NCBI GenBank assembly: GCA_026545225.1
Contig: CM048852.1
Span: forward strand, 16,720,146 to 16,784,145
Reading direction: 5' to 3'
From: Cornus controversa
Lineage: Eukaryota > Streptophyta > Magnoliopsida > Cornales > Cornaceae
Length of the DNA stretch: 64,000 bases
A program made the translations under genes and the position numbers. The notes below the pieces were generated by a model, which was not told the origin of the DNA, made no database searches, and was given only the letters and a program-made list of their open reading frames with translations. How positions within the stretch are numbered: the first letter of the stretch is position 1; every line of letters begins with the position of its first letter. Positions 1 through 12,174 of this stretch are shown here, in pieces.

Positions 1-1372
1 GTAAATTGAAATATTCTCATATGCACTAAAAACATGACTACTTCTGTTATAGGCCAAAAACTTAGGTTACAAATATAAGATTATAGAGCAACCTCTATTT
101 CAACTTTAGCTCAGTAACAATAGATATATTGTGATAAAATGCATTTGCTAGGATCAATATTTAGTGCCAATCTATAGCAAATCATCAATAACAACTCAAT
201 GTGTACTAAAATAGCTATGAACAGTTCGGCAAAATGTGCCCAAGTCTTTCTATTAGCAACTAGGACATTATAGTATGGTTTCATTAAGTTCAAGGCCTAT
301 TTCTAAAAGTATAGGGATTATATATATGTTCATGACATATTAATTAATCTTGACAACATCAATAAGTTACCAAATCAGGTTCAAGACATCATATAATTGA
401 TCTAGCTTCAAAACCATCTTTTTTCAATCTAATTTAACTCTTGTATGGTGAACTAAACTTGTTAGGATCAATTTTGGAAGAATCAACTCCCTTTTTGGGC
501 ATATGACATCAAAAGAAATTACCAAACCAGTAATGAATAGTGCACTGCCTAGGTATGGTATGTTTAAAATATTTTAAATCAAAATTCTGGGAAAGAAGGT
601 ACTTGAGAAGACTTGAAGCATAAATTAAAACATGCACATTCATGGTACATCCTCAAGCATCAATCAAAAGCATGAGTTGGCAGTGGAAACACTTTTTTTT
701 TTTTTACAGCATTTTAGTCTTTAAACTGAGCTACAGATGAGTGAATTTCAAAGTAGCTTATAAACAATTATTTAGGAAACAATAGTGGATGATCCCTTGG
801 AACAATCTTCAAGTGGTTACCCCAACAACACAATTAAAAGATTTCTCAAGCTCAAATATTTGCAATCTAGGCATTCAATAGGCATTCAAGACCAAAATAT
901 ATAAACACACAGGAAGCACATTGTGATAGCAGCTGTAAATGGACTTAATTGAGGGTTTTGACATATCAAATTTTAGGAATGAGCTTGAATTAGTAGAAGG
1001 ATCACAAATCTGAGTTAAATTATTCTAAATTGATTTGTATTTTTGGAACCTAAGAATAGATTGGTACCATAACAGTAATAATAAGGATCACTTGGTAACA
1101 ATCACCAAAGATTATCTTCATCTATCACAATACCATTCTAGAGCCAGGTTCAATTTAACTAATTTGACAATCAAGTTCAAAGAACCATCAAAGGTGCAGG
1201 AAATCTTTTTAGAAAAAAGGGCTAGATCATAACTACATAAAATTGTATTCAACAGAAAATGTACTTCTATTGTCTTATCAATTTTAGTATATAATAAAAC
1301 CCATAATGTTGTGATGCAAGAATGCTAAACAACTAATAAATGGAGCAAAGTTTACCAAGTGAATCTGCTCAC

Positions 1373-1505
1373 CTGAAACTTCCATTGACAAATGCTTTTT
1401 GGTAAGGGGATCCATGACATCAAATTGATAGATAAGTTTTCACAATGAATGATTTTGTCACTACCCCTCATTGTTTTCCTTGATAATGGTTCCATAAACT
1501 TAGAC
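1373..1505 (-). other. Possible exon of an unidentified gene
   Basis: On the minus strand a 133-bp segment follows a pyrimidine-rich acceptor ending TCTACAG and is followed by a GTGAGC donor. One frame is open throughout and includes residues SKFMEPLSRK near its start and WIPLPKSICQW near its end. I do not recognise the protein. A second frame is open over the last two thirds, so the frame is not certain. Splice-like ends plus an open frame in such AT-rich DNA make an exon plausible but not proven. Confidence 0.25.
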
Positions 1506-2413
1506 CTGTAGATAAAGAAGAATGGATATTCAACATATTGAATTTATTTGAATTGAAATCTCACTCAGGTTAAGTACAATTCGATAAATAATTAAATGAC
1601 AAAACTAATTAAGAAAGTTATGGCTTATGTCACTCAATATCCATATGGTTCTACAAATTGTTAAAAATAAATACTTTTACACCATGGCATTAGCTGGTGG
1701 ATCCCACATCAGTCTAAATAGCTAAGCAATATAAAGCACAAATAGTAGCATTATTTGTTTCAATCAAGCCTATTAACAATTATATTGATTATTAGGCTTC
1801 CTCGGGTACTTACATAACATTATTATGGATCACAAAGGCAAATCACTTCTACAAAATAGCCACTATTTTTTTAATCTTAAATCATTACTAAAGTTTTTTA
1901 ATTTATTAATTTATATAATATAATATAAACTCATAATGTATAACCCCCCTCCCCCAAAAAAATAAATAAATAAATAAAAGAAAAGAAAAGAAAAGGAAAA
2001 AAATTGAACGAGAATGAATTTAAAGAGATTTTATTGGTAATCAATGAAACCATTCCTGTCAAATGCAATTGGATTAAGAGTACTGAGAGACGATTTTAGG
2101 GTGAATGCATTTTAGCCAAACATAATATTATAACTGAATACTCTAATGGAAAGTATATATAAACAACTGACATATGCTCTAAGTCCAACAAAGACACTTT
2201 TTGAAGGCTAACTAAAATATCAATAAAGCATATTTAACATCCATCAAATGAAAAGAAAAAATAAAGGAACATAAAGAAGGACTCTTAACTAACATGAACA
2301 ACTCTAGAATCAAAGAAGAAGAAGATGCAAAACATACACAAACAAGGCATTCTCTCAGCTAGCAAATAGAATCAAAGAAGATGAAAAAGTAGTTTTGAAA
2401 CTTTCGATTCTAC

Positions 2414-2487
2414 CTCAGACTTGTAATTGGACAGAAATTCACGAGTGGCAGTAATTGATGTTTCTCTATTCTCTACTTGATTCTTCA
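2414..2487 (-). other. Possible exon of an unidentified gene
   Basis: A 74-bp minus-strand segment lies between an acceptor (TATTGCAG) and a GTAGAA donor. The open frame includes NRETSITATREFLSNYKSE, whose composition looks like real protein rather than AT-rich noise. I cannot assign a family. With the segments at 1373-1505 and 4115-4200 it would form part of a minus-strand gene or of a captured copy of one. Confidence 0.3.
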
Positions 2488-2726
2488 CTGCAATACAAAA
2501 CAATTGTTGGCTTTAATTATTCTCTATCACTAATTGAATTATTAAAAACTTTAATATCCTTAGATAATGTAGTTCTAAAAATTACAGTGATAAAACAAAA
2601 ACCAAAGAATTGTGCTGACAAATTATAGAAGAAACTAGAATATCTAAAACATTTTCAAAATCATAAGATACTTTTATTGTTCAGAAAAAGCTTTCAAAAT
2701 TATGTAGAAGGGTTGAAGATTTGAGT

Positions 2727-2730
<4 letters not shown>

Positions 2731-2776
<46 letters not shown>

Positions 2777-2780
2777 ATAT
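2731..2780. repeat. AT dinucleotide microsatellite
   Basis: There is an uninterrupted AT run of about 38 bp followed by ATGTATGTATATAT. No function is inferred. Confidence 0.9.
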
Positions 2781-3751
2781 GCAGAGAAGAAGGCAAGATA
2801 GAAATTTCGTAACTCAAATCTTACATGGATTGTCAGGGAGACTGCTTAGAAATCCAATCAGTGGCTTGATGTTTAAGAGAAGATGGCTATGACATCTTCT
2901 AGAAAGGAACAACTTTAGAGAAGTAGTCTAAAATTCATTCAACCAACCCATCCTCAATAGCCTAACTCTTCTAAGAAAAAACTCATATTATACAAAGAAC
3001 AAAATGGAGAAATATTTATTGTCTTGACAGATCTATTTTAAAATGGGATTTTAGTAAAAAGAAGCCAAAACTCATATTCACTAGTTTCAAACTTTACAAG
3101 AGACGTGATTAGTAAGAATATATATGAAAAATTTTAAATGTAAAAGAATCTAAAGCTTGTTGGATTTGAGAAAGGGGACAAAAAGTATTGATTTAGAAGT
3201 AATATTGTCCTAAATTTCCCATTTAAAATATGGGCGTTTGCAAACACTTCTAATTATAAGTAGACCTCTCTCTATATAACACAAAACAAAGGTGTAAAAA
3301 TTAGTTTAAGGTTCTCAAAAGTAATTGTGAAACATCTACTTTTGAAACAGGCTTTTGTCTTTATTAATTTGACTGTTCAATACTTTAATTAGCTTATAAA
3401 CTATAATAAGCTGCAATTCATAACATGTGAGCTAAAAACATCTTATATACGAGTCAAACGAACAACTAACTACACAAATAATAAAACTCATCCGTTGCTA
3501 ACTCTTTTATCCCATCTACTTTGTTCAGCAAACTCTTTCAACTTTTTTAATATTATCTTATTAGAGTTATCAGTCAAACACAAATGTTATACTGCACCCA
3601 TCTCGACAATGAATCCTAAAAAGAAGCCGACCCTCGAATTAGGGAAATGCTATAACAAAACTAGCAAAATGTTTCAACTTTCAATAATCTTTTAGGAAAA
3701 TAAATCCTAAACAATAAAAATTTAACTCACAGAATTATAAAATACTTCAAA

Positions 3752-3756
<5 letters not shown>

Positions 3757-3788
<32 letters not shown>
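3757..3788. repeat. TA dinucleotide microsatellite
   Basis: A perfect TA run of about 32 bp lies in AT-rich non-coding sequence. Confidence 0.9.
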
Positions 3789-3792
<4 letters not shown>

Positions 3793-4114
3793 CCAATGAT
3801 CAAACAGTTTTACCATCCAATCCACATAGGTTTCCTATTGGAACAAATGCAGAAACCAATTAAAATATCATAATCATTAAGAAATCTAAAAAACTAAATC
3901 ACTCCATTTGATTCTTTGAAAAACAAAGATATACACTCACACTAACAAACTACTGCTAAAACAAAGAAAAATAATAGAAAATTAAAAGCAGCATCAGTAA
4001 GTATGAGAAATGGAATCAACATATACATTTCTTGTAAATTTGTAAAATTCAATGCGCAACTTTTCAAACAAAATTCCTAAACAAATAGAGAGAATAAAAC
4101 AAATGAAAACATAC

Positions 4115-4200
4115 TTGAGAAGAAGCTGCATATCAGGCCCCGAATAATGTCCTGGAGAAAAAAACGTGTTCAGGCAATCAACTAAAAGGCCCAAGCTCAT
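4115..4200 (-). other. Possible first coding exon of an unidentified gene
   Basis: The minus strand reads from an ATG (complement of 4198-4200) as MSLGLLVDCLNTFFSPG and on to a GTATGT donor, a canonical plant splice donor. Upstream (4200-4990) is leader-like sequence without long frames. The family is not recognised. An alternative is that exon sequence begins only after the internal TTTTTTTCTCCAG, which itself looks like an acceptor. Confidence 0.25.
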
Positions 4201-5044
4201 TCCAAATCTCGGCCTCCCTTACATTCTATAATCATAATGAATAAAAAGCTGTAAATAAATTTCAAACTTCAGCAATAAAAAAGTAACATTTTTCATTACC
4301 CTCTATTCTGTTGTCAAGAAAAGAATTAACATTAGATTTATCAATTTCCATGTGTCCTCAACTCTCCAAAAACCTTCTCGTCAACCAAACAAAGAATATA
4401 AAAGTGAAAAGAATAACAAAGTTTAAATTAATACCTCACGTTGTATATATACTTTGGCTTGAAGACAACTTGTTTTCTTAACAATCACCACAATCCCATG
4501 CTCTGACAATTCCACAACTGCGTCCTAATAGTACAGATCATAGTGAACAACACACAAAGAAATTGTATAAACCCTAGACTTTATTCAATATCGTCAAAGC
4601 CCTAGCTCTCTGTTCCACTATTTGGTTCTTAGGAAACAATTAGGGGAAAAATGGAACGAAAGAGAGAAAATTATAAAGATTTTCTTGATTTATCATCAAA
4701 AGAATTTCATTTTCCCTCGCTGACAGAACAGGTTATGTAGAGAGAAAAAATGATTGGAAGAAGCAAGCCTACCTGATGGCACAAGAATGAAGATGCAAAC
4801 GCAAATTAGTGTGAAATAGAATGCAAAGGCTAAGAGAGAGTGTGGGCATTTCCTGAGGGAAACGTGAATTAGGGATTTGCTGAGAAGAAATTGGTGGATG
4901 GGAATAAGAGAGAAAATTGGGGTTTTCTGAGGATTTTGTTGGAGGGAGAATAAGTCACATGGTAGTGGGTTTGGTGAGTAAGAAAAGATTAATAGATAGA
5001 GTTTAGTGGGAATGGTAAAATTGAGAGGAGGAATTTTTATTAGA

Positions 5045-5345
5045 TATTGACGTCAAGCCAGAAACCCTGTAAAAGGAAAATTTTTAAGTACTTATTGATG
5101 GGAGTCTTTTCTCCTTGTTATAGTTTGACAAATTACCCGTTAATATATGCAAATATGAACGGGGTCTTTTAAGGGTCGTGTAAACTTTCTTTTACGAGGA
5201 TTTAACAAAAATGCCGTGAAATCTTGAGCTTTTATCAAGCAAAAATGAGGGGTCTCTTATGAACCTCGTAAAATGAACTTTTTACTAGCCAAAACATATG
5301 TGTGCCGTGAATAGTCTGTCGTAAAAGACTACTTTTCTTGTAGTG
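5045..5345. mobile_element. CACTA DNA transposon, right terminal region (element 1)
   Basis: The segment ends with TTTTCTTGTAGTG (5333-5345), the reverse complement of the CACTACAAGAAAA terminus typical of plant CACTA (En/Spm) transposons. The preceding 300 bp contains short degenerate subterminal motifs of the type GTCGTAAAA, CCTCGTAAAA and TGCCGTGAA, as in the complete CACTA element at 30682-38666. No matching left terminus occurs in 1-5332, so the element either extends off the window or is a terminal remnant. It abuts the truncated chromovirus LTR, which implies insertion into that LTR. Confidence 0.75.
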
Positions 5346-5479
5346 AATTTCCATTCAATAATCATGCTTACAAGGTTTACCACTTAATTATCACATACAA
5401 TCACATTAGACATGATTCACAATATCCACATTACACATAATCAATATGATAACTAAACATGTTTTGCACATAAGCATTC

Positions 5480-6875
5480 TGATGTCGCCAAATTTGTCTT
5501 TCTTTTTGTAGCTTACTATTCCCTATCAAAATATAATTTAAACCACTCATAAGAGAATGAATCTTTGTAGATATGGTTCTATATAGAGGGTATCGATCCC
5601 ACGAGGACTACGTGGATGAATTGCACTATTGAGAGAGAATTTCTAATTTAATCCTAAAAATAAAATTTTTGATTTGAATTTAAAACTACTTCGTAAAATG
5701 TAAAAACATTAAAAGTAAAAAAGTTTGTAAAGTTGAGAGAGAGAACTAGGGGTGGTTTCCACCTCTAGCCATTTGAAATATCCAAGTATGTAGCAAATGG
5801 GATTTTCTATAAGTATATGCAACACAATTTCATTAGGCTGTGGCCTATAATGACATATCAGAAGATAAACATGATTTCTAACTAAACGTAGCTCATATTT
5901 AACAAGCATAGTCCTTCAACCTATCTACTTATCCTACCTTCTAAATGTACCTATGTGTATCCGAACTACCATATCTTGGAATGGGCTATATAAGCAACAA
6001 ACATCACATTCCATTAAAAATCATTACAAAAGCCATTATTTACACTTTTTGTGAAAGTTGTAAATGTTGAGTATTCTAAATGAAATATTTCTACTCTAAG
6101 ATAAGATGAAGAAATGATATCAAATGAATATATTGAAGAGGTTCACAAATAGTATACAAAACACTAGGCTAAGTAATCAATATATTAATATAAATTCCAA
6201 AGTTGGTACAAAATGAACAAGTTACATGGCTAGGGGTTTCACCCACACCCTAGATGGAAAGTTAGTTGATCATAGGAGACTTGCAATCCTCCATGGCTAG
6301 AGATATGAAGCTCCAAAGGTCTGGTTCAATACTTCCTTCTCTCCTCTTCCAAGTTGTCTTCCTTACTTTTGCTCAAAATCATGCATATATGTCCATCCAC
6401 TTGTGTCCTTAGGTCCCACCATCCCCATATATGTATATAATCCACGTAATATATATATGCTCCCCTCACATGTCTCTTTGAAGTAAAAAAGTTCTCAAAA
6501 AGGACGTGCAAAGGTCATTCTTGGAGGCAAGTGGCAAGACAAATGGACAAGTGGGCAACTTGCAGTCTCCAGAATCTCGATTGTGCGAAATTGAGATTTT
6601 GCACAATCGAGATTTCGATCATGCGAATTTTTTGTTTCGCACAATTGAGATTTCAATTGTGCGAATTCATCATCTCGATTGTGCCAAATGCCTTCTTGAA
6701 ATTCTTGATTTCTTCACTTCCACAGCATTTGATCGGAAACATCGCCCTTTTTTGGGACAAAACCTAATATTCAACAAAAACACAAAAATAGCATAAAAAT
6801 ACCTAGGTAAACATAAATACGGAATCAACATATGCAATTAAGAAGGCTTAAATGTGCAACATTTAATGCTTATCA
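5480..6875 (-). mobile_element. Solo LTR of Athila family A
   Basis: The 1,396-bp reverse-oriented copy of the A1 LTR begins (plus strand) TGATGTCGCC and ends TTATCA, the complements of the LTR ends GGCCACATCA and TGATAA. It is flanked by CATTC (5475-5479) and CATAC (6876-6880), a 5-bp target duplication with one change. The uninterrupted chromovirus LTR near 41060-41075 shows the empty site. No internal sequence remains, so it arose by LTR-LTR recombination. Confidence 0.9.
6573..6688. repeat. Family A palindrome array in solo LTR
   Basis: There are about six degenerate copies of TCGATTGTGCGA or its complement, alternating in orientation. They lie at the same LTR position as in both LTRs of A1. 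Confidence 0.8.
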
Positions 6876-7849
6876 CATACTTTCAAGATTTTTCACAAAC
6901 ATATAAATGTCACATTTTCACATATACATGGATTGAACATAATTCCTTCACATTTAAGTTTCAACATGTTTCACAATTAACTAAGACTATTATAAACATG
7001 TAATCATAAATTCTAACATAATGAATTCACTAATTGGCATAACTAAGCATGTTTTACTAATGCAAAATATCTAATTATTTCATATAACCAATTGGTTGCC
7101 TTAATAACCAATATACTCACAGAAACCCAAATTTTATGGGTTAGGCATCTCTACCTCAAATTGGAAGAGCTTCCAATTGAATTTCTCAAATCTCACTCAA
7201 AAGATCAATCTTCTCAGAAATTAATTTTGAACCGATCAATCTCAAACCCTTGATGCATAGATCATTTCTTCTTTCTTCGGTGAACTCAAATTTTCCTCCC
7301 GAAGTCCTTCTAATCCCTTGAAGAAGTGAAGAAGATGAAGTTGATATATATATAGGCTCCTATGGCTACTTATATTTTAAGAATGAAGAGATGAGTTCTC
7401 TCATTCTATTTATAGTAAATGACCTACTCTTTATTTACAAGTATGCCAGTACCTTTCACTAAACCTTTCTGGGCTCGTTTTCGAAGTTCTGTAACTTCGA
7501 TTGACACAAAATTGATTACATAAGGCATAAAATATTTTATTTAACTTACCCTCCAAATTTAAAGTCATTCCGACACTTTCAGATTTTCTGGGCCAATGGA
7601 GCCCACGCTCCTAGGTTAACTGGGCCCGAAAAAGTTAACTTTTGCCAAATGCTACAAAAACTTTCTCAAACCTTAAATAAGTTATATAAATATGTATTTT
7701 ACTTCTAAAACACATATGTAATCATTTAAAGTCTTAATATGACAATTAAATAAAATTATGAGAAAATTGACCAAAAATGGTCACGCCCTTATAACCTACC
7801 CAACTTAAAAGGATTTTATCCCTGAAATAAAGTAATACCGAAAAGAAAA

Positions 7850-8690
7850 AAGTCAGGATACTTTGAATGAACTTTCATACTCTCGTTCCCACGTAGCCTC
7901 CCCAACATTGTGATGATGACACAAAACCTTGACCATGGGAATAGTCTTACCCCTCAGAACTTGCTCCCTAACATCAAGAATCTATACCGGTCTCTCCTCA
8001 TAGGTGACATCTTCATCGATCTCGACGTCTACCCAACTTAAGACATGTGATGGATCAGGTTCGTATTTTCTCAACATCGAAACATGAAATACGTTGTGAA
8101 CCTTCTCTATCTATGGTGGAAAAGCCAATTTGTATGCCACTTATCGACACACTCAAGGATCTCAAATGGTCTAATGTATCTGGGCGATAACCTACCTTTT
8201 TTTCCAAAATGCATCAATCCTCTCTATGGTGAAACCTTAAGGAACACATGGTCTCCTGCCTAAAAGGATAACCATACGCCTCTTTTACTGACATAATTCT
8301 CTTATCGATCTGAGTCCTAAGACTATGATCTCACCAATCTTTGGTCAACAAACCAGAAACACACATAACCTACCAGACAATGCTCCAAGCGGTTTTATAA
8401 TGATACTGGCTTGATTACTGCCGTCGTATGCAAAACTCTTCATATGGTTAATGGTCTCCCCTAACCAATACCAAGTCCAAATGCGATATGCACCAAGTAC
8501 TATTTGAAATCTTACCAAAATCCAAAGGCAAACCCATATCTCTGTCCCACATAATGGATACTCAAAACTCCACATAGCCTTACAACATGTTCCACATATT
8601 GTGTACTAAGCCTCTCACATCGCTCTGTAAGGAAGTGAGTTACCTTAGTTAACCAATCAACCCTTATCCAAACAATATTGTTTTCCCCTC
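7850..8690 (-). pseudogene. Chromovirus integrase C-terminal part with chromodomain, decayed
   Basis: Reading the minus strand from 8690 in shifting frames gives DWLTKVTHFL (integrase core near the first catalytic region), a badly damaged middle, then DHVFLKVSP and GKKGRLSPRYIRPFEILE, the C-terminal domain of gypsy integrases, then VLRGKTIPMVKVL and EATWEREYESSF, a recognisable C-terminal chromodomain. Chromodomains in this group target integration to heterochromatin. Several stops and frameshifts interrupt it. The sequence runs directly into the polypurine tract and 3' LTR. The Tekay assignment rests on the chromodomain wording and LTR type. Confidence 0.75.
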
Positions 8691-9613
8691 TTCTGACTAT
8701 GGAACCCCATTATAAAACCATAGTGGTATAAGGTCCGATTCGTCACCGTTATACCACCAAAAATCTATGAGTTGATCATCTCTAACTCATTATCTTGTAT
8801 CTGTGCCCCTGGCACATCCCAATTCGTAATGTAAAACATTATAATACTTAGGACATCTTAACCCACAATCGGTAAAACTTAAACCAAAACAGAAATCAAT
8901 TTACCTCTTTATTTTGAGAACGACACTAAAACTTGCCATGTCTAGAAACTAAGTTTAGCACTAACCTGAAGAACCATTACTTCAATATCGTACAAACTTA
9001 TACATTTATCCTAGGGAAAACCCATCCCCTTGACTAGTATACCACTAGACAAAATCACACCTAGAGATAACTCATCCGCACTCGAGGTCGTGATATTTCA
9101 ATTCTTACTTGTCAATAATCACTAATCAATTTGTAGTCACCCGGACTCAACATGTCATAGGAGAAGTACAAATTGAAGAAAAATGTCTGGCTAGGCCATT
9201 TATCCTCATTAGCTCAATCCCGGCAACATGTCTTTGTCCATTTTTACCCTTACCAACTATCACTATGCATTCATGTATCTCTCAAAAAGGTGTCACATTT
9301 ATAACATCTAAGTCACACCACTAGAGTGTAATACAATTAATGTATTTCACGCTCACTGAATCAATCCCAAGGTATAACCTCCACCTAAGATTCCCAAGCC
9401 TTTTGGACTATCCACCCAATAGAACCCAATACTGTAATCAGGGTCTTATGCCCTACCGCTTTAACAATCCTGTCATGTTTAACACTTACCACACAACTCA
9501 TCAGTTGACGTACCACCCATCAGCTGTCTACCAACATAAGGAAAGTAATCAAACATAAGCATTTTTCTCCCAACTTTCTCCATAGTACCCCTCAAACACA
9601 CTATGTCTAATAC
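8691..9613 (-). other. Degenerate chromovirus interior
   Basis: The sequence is continuous with the integrase remnant to its left and ends where element D begins. No protease, RT or RNase H motif is visible in any minus-strand frame. Small open frames are present but none resembles a known domain. It is best read as decayed or non-coding interior of the chromovirus. Confidence 0.4.
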
Positions 9614-11422
9614 TGATAAGCAGTGATTGTTGCACATTCAATGCCCCTAAAATTATATGAATTAGTGTATTAGTAATATTTATTTAATGTTTTTATTAAT
9701 AATTTTTAATCTTTTCATGATTTGAGGTGATTAAGTGTAATTCTGATTAATAATGGCGCAATCGGGCTACATATGGTGTTATTATAGTAGGAAGCTAAAG
9801 TTTGACCGATGAGATAGGTTTATATTGAAGATCCAAACTAAGTGGACTAAAGAAATGGGATAGAGATGAATGTAAATGAAGGAAAGGAGCGCGGGCCTAT
9901 TCACATTGAGGATTGGGCCAATTCAGTCCTAAAATGTTCTGGACCCATTTTGGTATTCAGACCATAACTCTGTACACGATTGTCAAAATGACCCAAACTT
10001 TTTATAGGATAAAGGAAATTCAATTCTGTACAATTTCATATTTCACGAAAATTTCCTAAAACAAACGCTTAGGGCAACTTTATGCCCTATTTGTGCAACT
10101 GTCACTTTTTGGGCGCAAATGCTACTTTTTGAGGCTCATGTGCCATTTTCTTATGTGCATTTTCCACTTTGGGCAGGCGAGGTGTCCCGTGGGTGTTTGC
10201 TTCACAAAGTAAAAGAGGAAAAAGGCAGAGCACTAGGTATTCTAGAGTCGAGAGCAGAGAGAAAAGATGAAGGCGATTCGTGACGATTGACAGAAAGAAA
10301 AGGGAGACTTCAACAACTGCCATGAGGAGCTAACTTCTTCCTAGGGTTTAACGAAGCCCTAGCTAAGTATCATTGTTGATTGAGTTATATTTGGGGATTA
10401 TTCTTTTTATGTATATAGTTGTATAATTTTGAGGGCTATTTTGTATCATTTGTGTAATAAGTGATAATTGCATAGATGTGCATTTATGGTTGTGTTTAAA
10501 TGTTTATAATCATTCTTGATTTAATGTTGTCTTGTCTTAGATGATATTTTATCTTGATTGAACTCAAATCAATCCCATGAGAGATTAAAAAAATGGGGTT
10601 TTAAAATAAGACTTTAATTCTGAACTTGATAATTCATTAAGGTAAATTATGGCTCATTATGACTTGCTCGATAGGTTAATATTTTCTTCAATTTAACATC
10701 TCTCATTCTAATTTTCAAAATTTAATGAGTGATAAATATACAACAAGTTTTCATTGCATGTATGAACATATAACTTTGACAGTCCATACCTAGGGAAGAC
10801 GAGTCGTGCTACACCCTAGTTTAGGTAGATGATTCATGCCAACTGAAGATGAGTTGTAGCTTAGTGAGTGTTTGTATACATCCTCTTGACAATTTCATTA
10901 TGAACATGTGTGTATGAGACAAGGACTTTGATAGGTCACGCCTAGGAAAGATGAGTCGTGCTACACCCTAGTCTAGGTAGACGATTCATGCCAACCGAAG
11001 ATGGGTTATTACTTAGACCTTAATTGTATGTTCATCATCCCATGAATCTTATTTATGCATATTGTAGAATTTCTCCCAAAGTAATTTCAATCGACAATGG
11101 TATGATGCTAGTGGTGAAGTCAAGACCCTAGACTTCTCTCTCTTGAGTTTTATCTATCATTTATTTGTGTTTTTATTTTGTGTAATTTAATTTCATCACC
11201 TTAATTTAAAACAAACAAAACAAATTATTTTTGAATTAAATTATATAAGGTCTTGATAGCTTCACAACGAAACTAACGCAGTCTCTGTGGGTAAAACCCC
11301 TAGTCACCGCTTTACTAAATTTAGTAGAGTATTTGTAGGTTTTTATAAATTCTCTTTTGTCAAAGTGTAAAACAACAACGACACTATTACATAATATTTT
11401 ATCGCGTTTTGCACATCGAACA
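9614..11422 (+). repeat. 5' LTR of element D
   Basis: It begins TGATAAGCAGTGATTG, matching the 3' LTR fragment at 27130 and the inverted copy ending at 27549. It ends near CATCGAACA just before the primer site. The exact 3' edge is uncertain by a few bases. It includes a 152-bp tandem duplication. Confidence 0.75.
10776..11015 (+). repeat. 152-bp tandem duplication in LTR D
   Basis: Two similar units each contain GAGTCGTGCTACACCCTAG, at 10801 and 10953, followed by related AGGTAGA(T/C)GATTCATGCCAAC sequence. A divergent related pair in inverted sense occurs in the LTR of element E near 61020-61150. Confidence 0.75.
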
Positions 11423-11425
11423 AAA

Positions 11426-11443
11426 TGGCGTCATTGCTGGGGA
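11426..11443 (+). other. Primer-binding site of D (tRNA-Asp type)
   Basis: TGGCGTCATTGCTGGGGA differs by a few C-to-T-like changes from TGGCGCCGTTGCCGGGGA, the complement of the 3' end of plant tRNA-Asp used by Athila elements. Confidence 0.75.
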
Positions 11444-11706
11444 CTACTGTCATGATTGCGTTGTTAAGTTTAAAGATTAGGTCTAATTTAATTATAATTT
11501 ATGACTTGTATATATTCTATTTTTTATTTGTTTTAGGTGTTTTGAGTGTTTGAATTTAGGCACAAGGGCTACTACACAGGAGGAAAGAAGTTGAAATTTT
11601 TGGACTTTTTGTTTTTTAATTCATGCACTTGTGTTATTTTTGTACAGATTGTTAGCTGTAAATTTTTAATTTTATTTTAATTTGTTTATCTCTTTAATTT
11701 GAAAAC

Positions 11707-12174
11707 ATGCTGGTTGAGTTGGAAGACCATTTGAAAGCATGTTTAGCTCATTTTGGTTGTGATTTCGATATTGATTTTGCATGTGAAGAGGTAAATGCCT
11801 AATTGGATTCAGTTCCTCTTATGGACACACAAACATGGAAGGCCAATATCGAATCAATACAACCAGTTGAGTTAGATCATGCCCCCATTATGGAGTCATT
11901 ACTTAATCTGGACTTAGAAACTTTAAATGAAGAACTCAAGTGTAATTATTTGAGTCCTAATGTGAGTCTACCTTTTTCTATTATTTTTGAACTAAGTAGT
12001 AACCAATTAAATATGAATGAGATGTTTAGTCAAGAACAATGTAAAGGATTGTGTTTTCCCGAATATTTTGAATTGTATTCAATTTATTCACTTTACTTGA
12101 CGCCTTGTAAAAATGTTAATATTTCTTGCCTCAAAATTGGTTTTAGCAAAGCTAGGAAAGCAAGGACAAAATAA
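11707..12174 (+). pseudogene. Unknown small ORF of element D
   Basis: From ATG 11707 one frame runs 156 codons to TAA with one in-frame stop (TAA at 11800-11802). Residues include MLVELEDHLKACLAHF at the N-terminus, a Leu/Glu/Asn-rich middle (LLNLDLETLNEELKCNY) and a basic end (SKARKARTK). No zinc knuckle, protease, RT or transmembrane pattern is seen. It occupies the place where gag would start in an Athila element. Because D has no gag or pol, the ORF may be a remnant or a captured sequence, and its function is unknown. Confidence 0.45.

Larger units (their letters stand above)
1..5044. other. AT-rich gene-like sequence without a recognised gene
   Basis: No long open reading frame occurs on either strand. 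The stretch is very AT-rich, with two long AT microsatellites, and contains a few short open segments bounded by canonical splice signals on the minus strand (listed separately). The part around 4440-4990 resembles a plant gene leader on the minus strand. It ends against the subterminal region of a CACTA transposon terminus. It could therefore be host intron-rich gene sequence, or gene sequence captured inside a CACTA element whose left end lies outside the window. No product can be named. Confidence 0.4.
5346..7793 (-). repeat. Chromovirus 3' LTR, truncated and interrupted
   Basis: This is the left LTR of the chromovirus. It matches the right-hand copy from about 40945 to 41996 but lacks the equivalent of 39076-40944, which would lie left of the CACTA terminus at 5345. 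A solo Athila LTR (5480-6875) interrupts it. On the minus strand the sequence next to its right edge reads AAGTTGGGTAGGT, a typical polypurine tract directly before the LTR start TATAAGGGCGTGACC (a mutated form of TGTAAGGGTCGTGAC). Confidence 0.8.
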
